Made by a program: the position numbers and the translations under genes | Part shown: piece after piece, positions 1 through 8,035 of the stretch | Layout: every line of letters starts with the position of its first letter | Position numbering within the stretch: the first letter of the stretch is position 1 | The notes under the pieces: model-generated | Told to the model about the DNA's origin: nothing | Databases searched by the model: none | The model's input: only the letters and a program-made list of their open reading frames with translations | Source: Demequina gelatinilytica | GTDB lineage: Bacteria; Actinomycetota; Actinomycetes; Actinomycetales; Demequinaceae | Direction of reading: 5' to 3' | Assembly: GCF_000971115.1 (NCBI RefSeq) | Contig: NZ_BBLV01000003.1 | Coordinates: 1 to 64,000 of the forward strand | Length of the DNA stretch: 64,000 nt

Positions 1-38
1 CCCCCCACCCCCACCCCCGTGGGGTGCAAGCGTGTACA

Positions 39-86
39 CCGACGAAAGGTGCCCGTTCTCGTGTGAGAACGGGCACCTTCCGTCGG
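39..86. terminator. Strong hairpin, terminator of the MFS gene
   Basis: Arms 39-60 and 65-86 form a 22-bp stem with one mismatch (A45 against C80) and a GTGT loop. It lies about 20 bases beyond the stop codon of the DHA2 exporter, which ends at 107 on the minus strand. There is no long T-run, as is common in high-GC actinobacteria. A smaller stem (12-17 with 21-26) lies just outside it and may end a plus-strand gene beyond the window. Confidence 0.8.
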
Positions 87-106
87 TATTGACTACGAGA
101 CGCTGC

Positions 107-1648
107 TCAGGCGCGCTCGGTCTCACCATCCGTGGCGCCCGCGACTGCCGGGACGGCAGCCTCGTCCGCGCCGGAGATCTGCTCGCCGGCAGCTGCCACC
201 GCGGCCTCGGCGGCGTGCGCCCCTCCGGCCATGGGCCGCGACTGCACCAGGAGGGCGGCGGCGAGCGCCGCGAGCAGGACCGCGCCCACCGAGATCCACA
301 TCGCGGTCGAGAATCCCTGGACCGTGGCCTCCGCCATCTCGGCGGGGGTGGTCGCGCCGTGGTCGGCGATCCAGTTGCTCGTCGCGGTCGCGGCGACCGT
401 GTTGAGCAGCGCGATGCCGATCGACCCGCCCACCTGCTGCGTGGTGTTGAGCGTCGCGGAGACGACGCCGGCATCGGTGCCCCGCACCCCGCCGGTGGCC
501 GTGGCCATCGACGGCATGAAGGTCATGCCCATGCCGAGGCCCAGGAAGAGCAGGCCGGGGAACACGTGGAGCCAGTACGTCGAGTCGACGTCGATCTGCG
601 TGAGGAACGCCAGCGCCGATGCGGCGATGAGCATGCCCGGGAGCATGAGGCGACGCGGGCCGACGCGGGGAAGGAACCGGGCCGAGATGCCGACCGCGCC
701 GGTCATCATGCCGAGCACCATGGGAAGGAAGGAGACGCCGGTCTTGAGCGGCGAGTAGCCCTGGATCCCCTGCATGTAGTACGTGAGGAACAGGAAGACG
801 CCGAACATGCCGATCTGCGTGAGGCCCACCGCGCTCAGAGCACCGACGCGGTTGCGGTCGCGCAGCAGGTGCAGCGGCAGCAGCGCGTGCGGGGTGCGGC
901 GCTCGACGAGCACGAACACCACGAGCAGCGCCGCGCCCACAGCGAGCATCGACAGCACCAGGGTGGACGTCCAGCCGTGCTGCTCCGCCTCGCTCAGCGC
1001 GTAGACGATCGCGAGCACGCCGCCGGTCGCGAGCAGCGCACCGGGGATGTCGAGCCGGGTGCGGATGCCCTCGGTGCCGTGGTTGTGCAGGAAGAGCACC
1101 GCGCCGATCACGGCGACCACCGCGATGGGCACGTTGACCATGAGCGTCCAGCGCCAGTCGAGGTACTGCGTGAGCGTGCCGCCCAGGATCAGGCCCAGGG
1201 CCGCGCCACCACCGGCGATCGCGCCGTAGACGCCGAGCGCGCGGGCGCGCTCCTTCGGGTCCGTGAACGTCACGTTGAGCATGGACAGGGCCGCCGGCGC
1301 GAGGAGAGCGGCGAAGACGCCCTGAAGAGCACGGGCGATGATGAGCATCGCGAAGGTCTGCGAGACCCCGCCGAACGCCGAGGCGACGGCGAAGCCGATG
1401 AGGCCGGTGATGAGGACCTGCTTGCGGCCGAAGACGTCGCCGAGGCGACCACCGAGCAGGAGGAGCCCGCCGAACGCGAGCGTGTACGCGGTGATGACCC
1501 ACTGGCGGTCGGCGTCGGAGATGCCGAGGTCCGCCTGCGCGGTGGGCAGCGCGATGTTGACGATGGTCATGTCGAGCACGACCATCAGCTGAGCAAGGCC
1601 GATCGCGGCCAGGCCCCACCAGCGGCGGGGATCGGGGGTGGTGTCCAT
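107..1648 (-). CDS. MFS drug exporter, DHA2 (EmrB/QacA) family
   Basis: A 513-residue integral membrane protein, the usual size for 14-helix DHA2 exporters, which move drugs or other hydrophobic compounds out of the cell in exchange for protons. The DHA2 motif LDMTIVNIALP is at residues 25-35. Motif A, GGRLGDVFGRKQ, is at 66-77, and a glycine-rich motif C-like segment (GGGAALGLILGG) lies near residue 150. The ATG is preceded by AAAGG on the minus strand. The gene is divergent from a TetR regulator with dyads between them, so the pair is probably a regulator and its target. The substrate cannot be read from the sequence. Confidence 0.9.
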   Translation of the reverse strand: MDTTPDPRRWWGLAAIGLAQLMVVLDMTIVNIALPTAQADLGISDADRQWVITAYTLAFGGLLLLGGRLGDVFGRKQVLITGLIGFAVASAFGGVSQTFAMLIIARALQGVFAALLAPAALSMLNVTFTDPKERARALGVYGAIAGGGAALGLILGGTLTQYLDWRWTLMVNVPIAVVAVIGAVLFLHNHGTEGIRTRLDIPGALLATGGVLAIVYALSEAEQHGWTSTLVLSMLAVGAALLVVFVLVERRTPHALLPLHLLRDRNRVGALSAVGLTQIGMFGVFLFLTYYMQGIQGYSPLKTGVSFLPMVLGMMTGAVGISARFLPRVGPRRLMLPGMLIAASALAFLTQIDVDSTYWLHVFPGLLFLGLGMGMTFMPSMATATGGVRGTDAGVVSATLNTTQQVGGSIGIALLNTVAATATSNWIADHGATTPAEMAEATVQGFSTAMWISVGAVLLAALAAALLVQSRPMAGGAHAAEAAVAAAGEQISGADEAAVPAVAGATDGETERA

Positions 1649-1789
1649 GGGAGCCTTTCAGGTGAACGCGCAGTGGCGCGCGTCAGATCCGGGGAGGGCG
1701 GCATCGCCGGGGAGCCCGTACGGGCGAGGCCGGGGCTCGGGTGGGAGCCGGGACCGTGGGCGGTTCGGAAGCGGGACGATGTGCCCTTG

Positions 1790-1818
1790 AGGAACTTCCT
1801 AGCCGCCCGGTAAGTTAC
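1790..1818. promoter_or_regulatory. Candidate TetR operator dyads in the tetR/MFS divergent region
   Basis: Two short perfect dyads with one-base centres lie 20 bases apart: AGGAACTTCCT (1790-1800) and GTAAGTTAC (1810-1818). They overlap plausible opposing promoters: TTGAGG-18-TAAGTT on the plus strand and TTCCAG-16-TAACTT on the minus strand. TetR repressors usually bind such sites and control both the transporter and themselves. The assignment to this regulator is inference. Confidence 0.4.
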
Positions 1819-1910
1819 AGACAGGACGCTATGCTGGAACTAGCCGGTCGTCAAGTCGATTCCCGATTTCCCGCGGAATCACGTTGGCACCGGCGTCATG
1901 AGAGGAAGCG

Positions 1911-2474
1911 ATGACCGAGACCCCCACCCGACGCCGCGGCGACACCCGCGCGCGCATCCAGGAGGTCGCGCTCGAGCGCTTCACCGAGAACGGCTACGAC
2001 CAGACCTCGTTGCGCGAGATCGCCGAGGACCTGGGTGTCACCAAGGCCGCGCTCTACTACCACTTCAAGACCAAGGACGACATCCTCGAGTCGCTCCTCG
2101 CCCAGGCGTCCCACGCGCTCGACGAGCTGGTCGTGTGGATGCGCGCCGAGCCCTCGACCCGCGAACGTCGCCTCGAGATGATCCGCCGCCTGACCGACAT
2201 CACGCAGGGCGTGCCCGGCGACGTGATGCGTTGCGTCCAGCAGAACGAGGTCGCGCTCCAGAACCTGGGAGGCACCACCACGCTGGTGCACGATCTGAAG
2301 GTGCGCCTGTGGGAGGCCGCGATGCCGGACGGGGCCTCGCTCCAGGACCGCCTTCGCATCCGGATGGCGATCATGACCGTGCTCATCGCCAACAAGCCGG
2401 GCAACGACCTGGGCGGCACGGCCGCCGAGCGCACCGCCGCCGCGCTGGAGATCGCCGAGGACCTGGTCCCCTAG
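1911..2474 (+). CDS. TetR/AcrR family transcriptional regulator
   Basis: A 187-residue one-component repressor. The N-terminal helix-turn-helix is clear (LREIAEDLGVTKAALYYHF, about residues 30-50) and is followed by a variable all-helical ligand domain. The ATG has AGAGGAAG just upstream. It is divergent from the DHA2 exporter and probably represses it until a substrate binds. Its TAG shares a CTAG with the stop of the convergent gene that ends at 2471. Confidence 0.9.
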   Translation: MTETPTRRRGDTRARIQEVALERFTENGYDQTSLREIAEDLGVTKAALYYHFKTKDDILESLLAQASHALDELVVWMRAEPSTRERRLEMIRRLTDITQGVPGDVMRCVQQNEVALQNLGGTTTLVHDLKVRLWEAAMPDGASLQDRLRIRMAIMTVLIANKPGNDLGGTAAERTAAALEIAEDLVP

Positions 2475-2875
2475 GACGCCTCGACCGCGCTCACGCCGGC
2501 CAGACGCGTGCGGAACCACGCGACGTCCGCGCCCGCGAGCGCGATCTCGATCACCGCCTCGGCCGTCCGCACCGTGACCACGTTCATGGACGTGCCGATC
2601 ACCTGCTCCTCGACTGCAGCCGGGACCCGCTCACCCTCGTCGACGGACATCACGGTGATGACGCGGTCGCGACGCCACAGCTCGCCGGGAGCCACGCGCC
2701 AGCGCGGCTTCGACTCCCAGAAGGGCTTCAGCCCGTCCGCGTTGCCGGAGACGACCCGCGCATGCGCGGCGATGAGGCCCTTCGCACGCAGCTTCGCGAT
2801 CCGCTTGGGGCTAGGGCCACCCCTGCCGTCGGGTATCAGGATCTCGAGAAGGACCCCCACGACGAGCTCCCACAT
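2471..2875 (-). CDS. Small membrane-anchored protein, tandem paralogue 1
   Basis: A 134-residue protein of unknown function. I chose the ATG at 2875 because GGAAGGGG sits at the right distance and the hydrophobic N-terminus (MWELVVGVLLEILI) then matches its neighbour. An upstream GTG at 2914 is possible. After one membrane segment come a basic stretch, a conserved GLKPFWESKPRWR, and a C-terminal AVIEIAL...WFRTRL. It aligns along its length with the next gene, so the two arose by tandem duplication. The layout (one helix, then a basic domain ending in a charged WFR-type helix) recalls actinobacterial DUF2550 proteins, but that is only a resemblance. Confidence 0.75.
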   Translation of the reverse strand: MWELVVGVLLEILIPDGRGGPSPKRIAKLRAKGLIAAHARVVSGNADGLKPFWESKPRWRVAPGELWRRDRVITVMSVDEGERVPAAVEEQVIGTSMNVVTVRTAEAVIEIALAGADVAWFRTRLAGVSAVEAS

Positions 2876-2945
2876 CCCGGTCCCCTTCCGCGTGCCGCAG
2901 ACCCATGGTGACACGGCCGCGGCACGCCGAGCCCTCTGCCGGGGC

Positions 2946-3422
2946 TCAGCGCGGCGAGCCGGCGCTGACCGCTCCCATGAGCCGCTCCCTGAACCACCGC
3001 TCGTCGGCAGGGTCGAGCGCGATCTCGATCACCGCATCGACCGTGCGGACCGTGACGATCCTGAGGGGCGGGCCCGCTCCGAGGACCTCGTCCGCGAACG
3101 GGACCCGCAGCCGGTGCGCGCTCGCCGCGGTGCCGAGGACCTGCTCCTCGACGGCGCTCGGCACGCGCCCGGTGACATCCACGGAGCGGACCTCGATCAC
3201 CTGGTCCCGGCGCCAGAGCCTGGCCTCCTCCGCGCGCCAGCGCGTCTTGGACTCCCAGAAGGGCTTGAGCCCGGGCACCTTGCCGGATGCGACGCGCGTG
3301 TGCGCCGAGACGATCCCGCGGGACCTCAGCTTCGCGAGGCGCCTACGCGTCGGCTGGAATCCCCAGAGCTCGAGCAGCTCGAAGATCAGCCAGAACGCCC
3401 TGCCGAACAGGTAGCCCTCCAC
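2946..3422 (-). CDS. Small membrane-anchored protein, tandem paralogue 2
   Basis: A 158-residue protein, paralogue of the gene ending at 2471. Shared blocks are LAKLRSRGIVSAHTRVASGK, GLKPFWESKTRWR, LWRRDQVIEV, PSAVEEQVLGT and VRTVDAVIEIAL. It differs by an insert of about 18 residues (about 103-120) in the second half. It starts at a GTG with GAGGAGG upstream, and the N-terminal 20 residues are hydrophobic. It is transcribed first of the pair, with 70 bases between them. Function unknown. Confidence 0.75.
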   Translation of the reverse strand: MEGYLFGRAFWLIFELLELWGFQPTRRRLAKLRSRGIVSAHTRVASGKVPGLKPFWESKTRWRAEEARLWRRDQVIEVRSVDVTGRVPSAVEEQVLGTAASAHRLRVPFADEVLGAGPPLRIVTVRTVDAVIEIALDPADERWFRERLMGAVSAGSPR

Positions 3423-3496
3423 CGCGCCTCCTCAGTTGTCGCCGAGCATAGCGGCGGCGCGCATCCGCGCGCGCTCGCCGGCTTGGAGCGTCTCCA

Positions 3497-3518
3497 GCCC
3501 CGACCCCAGGCTCGGGGC
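3497..3518. terminator. GC-rich stem-loop
   Basis: GCCCCGA (3497-3503) pairs with TCGGGGC (3512-3518) across an 8-base loop. It lies in the 200-base gap between prpC and the small membrane protein, about 100 bases past the prpC stop. It may be a terminator or part of the larger inverted-repeat element next to it. Confidence 0.4.
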
Positions 3519-3545
3519 AGTCAGGACTGGCGGCCGATGGCGCCA

Positions 3546-3594
3546 GCGGGACATGGGTGCTCGATCCGCCGCGGATCCTGCACTCATGTCCCGC
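3546..3594. repeat. Large imperfect inverted repeat downstream of prpC
   Basis: Two 24-base arms (3546-3569 and 3571-3594) are complementary except at three positions and are separated by one base. The arms begin GCGGGACATG and meet at GATCCGC-C-GCGGATC. The repeat is 29 bases beyond the prpC stop, so it could terminate the prp operon, but it is much longer than a normal terminator. It may be a repetitive extragenic palindrome. No second copy was found in this window. Confidence 0.7.
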
Positions 3595-3622
3595 CGGGGC
3601 GCACCGAGGCGGGACTCCGAGG

Positions 3623-4798
3623 TCAGCCGGCCATCTCCTCCTGGCGGGTCGCGGCCGCCACGGAGCCCTCCGACGCCACATACCCGGCGATGTGCCTCTC
3701 CCCCGGCCCGTCGTACAGGGACAACGGCCGGATGAGCGCGTTGCTCGCCAGCTGCTCCTGGATGTGGGCGGTCCAGCCCGCGATCCGCGACATCACGAAG
3801 ATCGGGGTGAACAGCTCCGTATCGAAGCCCATGAGGTGGTACGCCGGCCCCGACGGGTAGTCGAGGTTGGGGTAGATCCCCTTGCGCGCGACGAACTCCG
3901 CCTCGAGCGTGTCGTAGAGCTCGGCGATGTCGGGGCGGTCGTAGTGCGCGACGAGGGTGTCGAGCGCGGCCTTCATGGTCGGCACCCGCGAGTCGCCGCG
4001 CTTGTAGACGCGGTGCCCGAAGCCCATGATCTTGCGCTTGTCCGCGAGCGCCGCGTCCAGCCAGCCGCTCACGTTCGCCGCCGAGCCGATCTCGTCGAAC
4101 GTCCTCATCACCGCCTCGTTCGCTCCCCCGTGCAGCGGTCCCTTGAGCGCGCCGATCGCGGCGACGATCGCGCTGTAGTAGTCCGAGAGCGTCGAGGTCA
4201 CCACGCGCGCGGTGAAGGTCGAGGCGTTGAAGCTGTGCTCGGCATAGAGCGTCATGGAGACGTCGAAGGCCTTCCTGACGGTCTCTGGCGGCTCCTCGCC
4301 GAAGGTCATCCAGAGGAAGTTCGCCGCGTACCCGAGGTCCTCGCGCGGCGGGACGATGCCGAGCCCGCGGCGATGGCGCTGGATGTACGCCACCACGGCG
4401 GGCACCTTCGCGATGAGCACCAGCGCCTTGTCGCGGATCTCCTCCGGATCGGACGACCAGGCCGTCGGGTCCTCCCCGCCGAGCACGCTCACCGCCGTGC
4501 GGACCACGTCCATGGGATGCGTCGAGTCGGGGAGCCTCTGGATCACGCCCATGAGCCGGTCGCCGAGCTCGCGGTGCGACCTCTCGCGCTCGATGGACCG
4601 CGCGAGCTCCTCCGGGGTCGCGAGGTTCCCGCGCCACAGGAGGTTCACCACCTCCTCGAACGAGCACATCGCCGCGAGCTCCTGGACGGGATAGCCGCGG
4701 TACAGGAGCGAGTTGGTCTCCACGTTGACCTTCGACACGGCGGTGGTGTCCGCCACGACGCCGACCAGGCCCTTCCTGATCTCGGTGCTGTCGCTCAT
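3623..4798 (-). CDS. prpC: 2-methylcitrate synthase / citrate synthase
   Basis: A 391-residue cytoplasmic enzyme that condenses propionyl-CoA with oxaloacetate to 2-methylcitrate, the entry step of the methylcitrate cycle. Citrate synthase signatures are clear: AEHSFNASTF near residue 190, GPLHGGANEAVM near 230, and GFGHRVYKRGDSR near 260 with the catalytic histidine. The length fits the short, non-allosteric type used by PrpC. The ATG at 4798 has AAAGGAGTG upstream; an open frame continues further but has no comparable start. It is the last gene of gntR-prpD-prpB-prpC, 50 bases after prpB. The operon context favours methylcitrate synthase over a general citrate synthase. Confidence 0.93.
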   Translation of the reverse strand: MSDSTEIRKGLVGVVADTTAVSKVNVETNSLLYRGYPVQELAAMCSFEEVVNLLWRGNLATPEELARSIERERSHRELGDRLMGVIQRLPDSTHPMDVVRTAVSVLGGEDPTAWSSDPEEIRDKALVLIAKVPAVVAYIQRHRRGLGIVPPREDLGYAANFLWMTFGEEPPETVRKAFDVSMTLYAEHSFNASTFTARVVTSTLSDYYSAIVAAIGALKGPLHGGANEAVMRTFDEIGSAANVSGWLDAALADKRKIMGFGHRVYKRGDSRVPTMKAALDTLVAHYDRPDIAELYDTLEAEFVARKGIYPNLDYPSGPAYHLMGFDTELFTPIFVMSRIAGWTAHIQEQLASNALIRPLSLYDGPGERHIAGYVASEGSVAAATRQEEMAG

Positions 4799-4848
4799 GA
4801 TCACTCCTTTGTGATGGGGGCTGCGATGGTCGAGCGGGTGTCGCGCGG

Positions 4849-5751
4849 TCAGTCCTTGACCACGGAGAAGGTGAAGATGTCCGAGTCGAACCGGCTGTAG
4901 CCCTCGTAGTCGAGGAGGTCGTAGAGCTCGGCCCGATGTTGCATCTCGCCCACGCGGGCCGTGAGGGCACCCGTGTCCTCGAGCGTGTCGAGGGCACGCA
5001 TGGCGGCACCCATGGCAAGCCGGAGCAGCGACACGGGCCAGATCACCATGTTCACCCCCACGTCGCGCAACGCGTCCACCGTGAAGAGCTCCGACTTGCC
5101 GAACTCCGTCATGTTGGCGAGCATCGGCACGTCGACGGCGGCGCGCATGGCCTCGAACTCCGCGAGCGTCGCCATCGCCTCCGGGAAGATCGCATCGGCG
5201 CCGGCGTCCACCAGCGCCCGCGCGCGGTCGGCGGCCGCGGAGAGCCCCTCGACGCCCCGGATGTCGGTGCGCGCCATGACCACCAGGTCCGGGTCGCGCC
5301 GGCCGTCCACGGCGGCGCGGATCCGTGCGAGCGCCGTGGGCTCGTCGACCACGTCCTTGCCGTCGAGATGGCCGCACCGCTTGGGGTTGACCTGGTCCTC
5401 GATGTGGAGCGCCGCGACGCCGGCGTCCTCGAGCTCCTGCACGGTCCGTGCGACGTTCATGGGCTCACCGAAGCCCGTGTCCGCGTCGACCAGCACGGGA
5501 AGGTCGGTCATGCGCGCGATCTGACGCGTCCGGGTCGCCACCTCGGTGAGCGTGGTGAGCCCGATGTCGGGCAGCCCCAGGTCCGCCGAGAGCACCGCGC
5601 CAGAGACGTAGACGCCCTCGAAGCCGCGCTGCTCGATCAGGCGCGCGGACAGCGGGTTGAAGGCGCCCGGCATGCGGAGCAGCTCGCCGGAGGACAGACG
5701 CTCACGGAAGGCCGCGCGCTTGGCCGCGGGAGTGGTGGTCGAGTACAGCAT
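4849..5751 (-). CDS. prpB: Methylisocitrate lyase
   Basis: A 300-residue TIM-barrel lyase of the isocitrate lyase/PEP mutase superfamily that splits 2-methylisocitrate into pyruvate and succinate. The signature KRCGH with its catalytic cysteine is at residues 124-128. The metal-binding motif DADTGFGEP is at 89-97 and HIEDQ at 116-120. The ATG lies 8 bases after the prpD stop, so the two genes are transcribed together and probably translationally coupled. It is flanked by prpD and prpC. Confidence 0.95.
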   Translation of the reverse strand: MLYSTTTPAAKRAAFRERLSSGELLRMPGAFNPLSARLIEQRGFEGVYVSGAVLSADLGLPDIGLTTLTEVATRTRQIARMTDLPVLVDADTGFGEPMNVARTVQELEDAGVAALHIEDQVNPKRCGHLDGKDVVDEPTALARIRAAVDGRRDPDLVVMARTDIRGVEGLSAAADRARALVDAGADAIFPEAMATLAEFEAMRAAVDVPMLANMTEFGKSELFTVDALRDVGVNMVIWPVSLLRLAMGAAMRALDTLEDTGALTARVGEMQHRAELYDLLDYEGYSRFDSDIFTFSVVKD

Positions 5752-5759
5752 CGCGGCTC

Positions 5760-7292
5760 CTAGAGCAGCCCGCGCGGTGCAGGCGCCGCCGCGCGCACGG
5801 CATCGGGGACGGTGAAGGTCAGCTCGCCGAGCTCCTCGGGCGTGAGCGAGGGCAGGCGCTGGGCGACATCGAGGAAGCGCTCGACCTCCGCGTCCTCGAG
5901 GACACCCGCGGCGAGCGTGCGCAGCTTGCGCACGTAGTCGGCACGCGCGAACGGCCGCGCACCCAGGGGGTGGGCGTCGGCGACGGCGATCGAGCCGCGG
6001 AACACGCCGCCGTCCGCGAAGGTCACCTCGATCGACCCGCCGAACGCCTTCTCCCCCGGATCGTTCGAGTGGTAGCGCCGGGTCCATTCCGGATCCTCGG
6101 TGGTGACGATGCGCCGCCACAGCGCGACGGTGTCCGGCCGGGCCGCGCGCTCGGGCGCGTACGACGACTCGTGATCGAAGCATCCGTCCTGCAGCGCCAC
6201 GGTGAAGATGTACGGAAGGGAGTGGTCGAGCGTCTCGCGCGAGGCCGTGGGCGAGTACTTCTCCGGGTCGCCCGAGCCGGAGCCGATCACGTGGTGCGTG
6301 TGGTGCGAGGTCGCGAGGACGATGCGCTCGACGCGGTCCGGGTCCGCGATCTCGGGGTGCTCGTGATGCAGGCGTCGCGCAAGGTCGATCCACGCCTGCG
6401 ACTGGTACTCGGCGGAGTGCTCCTTGGTGTACGAGTCGAGGATGGCGCGGCGCGGCTCTCCCGGCTCGGGCAGCGCGACCTGGTACTCGGTGTCGAAGCC
6501 CCCCAGGAGCCACGCGATCACCCCGTCCTCGCCCTCGTAGATCGGGGTCGGGGACGTCTGGCCGCGCATCGCGCGGTCCACGGCCTCGACGGCGAGCTTG
6601 CCGGCGAGCGCGGGCGCATGCGCCTTCCACGACGAGATCTCGCCCTTGCGGGACTGCCGCGTCGCGGTGGTGGTGTGGAGCGCCTGGCCGACGGCCTGGA
6701 AGATCGTCTGGGCGTCCAGCCCGAGCATCGTCCCGATGCCCGCGGCGGCGGAGGGGCCCAGGTGCGCGACATGGTCGATCTTGTGCCGGTGGAGGCTGAT
6801 GCCCTTGACCAGGTCGATCTGGACCTCGTAGGCCGTGACGAGGCCGCGCAGGAGCTCCGCGCCCGTGACGCCGCGCCCGGAGGCGTGCTGGGCGACAGCG
6901 ACGAGCGGCGGGATGTTGTCACCGGGGTGCGAGTACTCCTCCGCGAGGAAGGTGTCGTGATAGTCGAGCTCGCGGACCGCGACGCCGTTGGCCCATGCCG
7001 CCCACTCCGCACTCACCCTGGTCGCGCGAGGCTCACCGAAGACCGTGGCGCCGCGACCGCCGGACGATGCGCCGTGGGCGAGCGCCTGCGCGCGAGCGGC
7101 GGACGGGGCCGGCCTCGAGTACGACGCGATCGCGACCGCGGCGTTGTCGATCACGCGGTTGACGACCATGTCCTCGACATCGGGCGTCACGGGCGCGGGA
7201 TCCACGGCGACCTCGGCGATCCTCCAGGCGAGCTGCTCCTGGCGAGGCAGCGCCTCGGCGGACGTGTGGGCGCGCACGGCGTAGGTCTTCAC
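5760..7292 (-). CDS. prpD: 2-methylcitrate dehydratase (MmgE/PrpD family)
   Basis: A 510-residue MmgE/PrpD-family enzyme that dehydrates 2-methylcitrate to 2-methyl-cis-aconitate. Recognisable family segments are [17 protein letters not shown], the [13 protein letters not shown] block, and [18 protein letters not shown]. Length is typical (about 490-510 residues). It starts with GTG at 7292, whose GTGA overlaps the TGA of the upstream gntR by four bases. Rehydration to methylisocitrate needs an aconitase, which is not in this window and would come from the housekeeping enzyme. Confidence 0.93.
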   Translation of the reverse strand: MKTYAVRAHTSAEALPRQEQLAWRIAEVAVDPAPVTPDVEDMVVNRVIDNAAVAIASYSRPAPSAARAQALAHGASSGGRGATVFGEPRATRVSAEWAAWANGVAVRELDYHDTFLAEEYSHPGDNIPPLVAVAQHASGRGVTGAELLRGLVTAYEVQIDLVKGISLHRHKIDHVAHLGPSAAAGIGTMLGLDAQTIFQAVGQALHTTTATRQSRKGEISSWKAHAPALAGKLAVEAVDRAMRGQTSPTPIYEGEDGVIAWLLGGFDTEYQVALPEPGEPRRAILDSYTKEHSAEYQSQAWIDLARRLHHEHPEIADPDRVERIVLATSHHTHHVIGSGSGDPEKYSPTASRETLDHSLPYIFTVALQDGCFDHESSYAPERAARPDTVALWRRIVTTEDPEWTRRYHSNDPGEKAFGGSIEVTFADGGVFRGSIAVADAHPLGARPFARADYVRKLRTLAAGVLEDAEVERFLDVAQRLPSLTPEELGELTFTVPDAVRAAAPAPRGLL

Positions 7293-7948
7293 GCGGGGAT
7301 CTCCTCAGGGTCGGCGGCGTTGACGGATCGCAGGATGCTCGCAAGGCTGCGGTGAAGGTGGAGCTCGGTCGCGTGCGCGGCCATGGTGGGCGAGCCGTCG
7401 ATGATCGCGTCCACGATGAGGAGGTGCTCCTGCGTCGCCTCGCGCAGGCGGGACTCGTCGTCGCTGGACAGGCGCCGCAGCCGCGCGACATGGGCGCGCA
7501 CGCTGCGCAGGGCGGCAAGGAGGTACGGGTTCGCGGCCGCCTGATCGATCTCCGCGTCCATGCGCGCGGTGAGGGCGTAGAAGCCGTCGCGGGAGGCCTC
7601 GGAGGCGAGCCGCTCCCCCGCGTCGCGCAGCTCGTCCCGGAGGCCCTCGAACACCGCCGGGTCCCGCCGCTGCGCCGCGAGGCTCGCGGCCTTCACCTCG
7701 AGCGCCTCGCGGATCTCGAACAGGTGGCGGACGTCCTCGAGCGACAGGCCGGCGACCACGAGCCCGCGCCCCCCGCGCGCCGCGACCAGGCCGTCGGCTT
7801 GGAGCCGCGAGAGCGCCTCGCGGAGCGGCGTGCGCGATACGCCGAGGCGCTCGGACTGCTCGATCTCGCCGAGCGGCGCCCCGGGCGCGAGGATCCCCTC
7901 GAGGATCTCCTCGCGGAGGGCGCTGTAGACCCGCTCGCTCGTGCGCAC
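7289..7948 (-). CDS. GntR-family (FCD/FadR type) regulator of the prp operon
   Basis: A 219-residue regulator with an N-terminal winged helix-turn-helix ([14 protein letters not shown] near residues 36-49) and a C-terminal FCD ligand domain ([20 protein letters not shown] onward). FCD proteins sense small carboxylates through a metal-histidine site, so a methylcitrate-cycle intermediate is a plausible ligand (inference). It starts at GTG with AAGGAGGCGGA upstream and is the first gene of the operon, overlapping prpD by four bases. Two similar dyads directly upstream suggest autoregulation together with prpDBC. Confidence 0.88.
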   Translation of the reverse strand: MRTSERVYSALREEILEGILAPGAPLGEIEQSERLGVSRTPLREALSRLQADGLVAARGGRGLVVAGLSLEDVRHLFEIREALEVKAASLAAQRRDPAVFEGLRDELRDAGERLASEASRDGFYALTARMDAEIDQAAANPYLLAALRSVRAHVARLRRLSSDDESRLREATQEHLLIVDAIIDGSPTMAAHATELHLHRSLASILRSVNAADPEEIPA

Positions 7949-7963
7949 TCCGCCTCCTTGCGA

Positions 7964-7977
7964 TTCTGCATACAGAA
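7964..7977. promoter_or_regulatory. GntR operator-like dyad, proximal site
   Basis: TTCTG-CATA-CAGAA, an inverted repeat with 5-bp arms, lies about 16 bases upstream of the gntR start, overlapping the region where transcription should begin. Its core TGCATACAGA matches TGTATACAGA at the distal site. A third small dyad, GCCCT-AC-AGGGC, is at 7982-7993 between them. Confidence 0.6.
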
Positions 7978-8014
7978 CATAGCCCTACAGGGCGAACATA
8001 GCACCGCTATCGCA

Positions 8015-8028
8015 TCTGTGTATACAGA
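8015..8028. promoter_or_regulatory. GntR operator-like dyad, distal site
   Basis: TCTGT-GTAT-ACAGA contains the perfect 8-bp palindrome TGTATACA (8019-8026), a core often seen for GntR/FCD regulators. The site lies about five helical turns from the proximal one, and the pair brackets the probable promoter of gntR-prpDBC. It is only seven bases from the end of the next gene, so control is directed at prp. Confidence 0.6.
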
Positions 8029-8035
8029 GAACGGA

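Noticed and set aside
1..86. A 6C-type structured RNA at the window start
   Set aside because: The C-runs are not presented in paired hairpin loops as in 6C RNA. The main hairpin is explained as the terminator of the adjacent gene.
4799..5377. Extension of prpC to a start near 5377
   Set aside because: The upstream part overlaps prpB out of frame and reads as low-complexity. ATG 4798 has an excellent Shine-Dalgarno and gives the family length.
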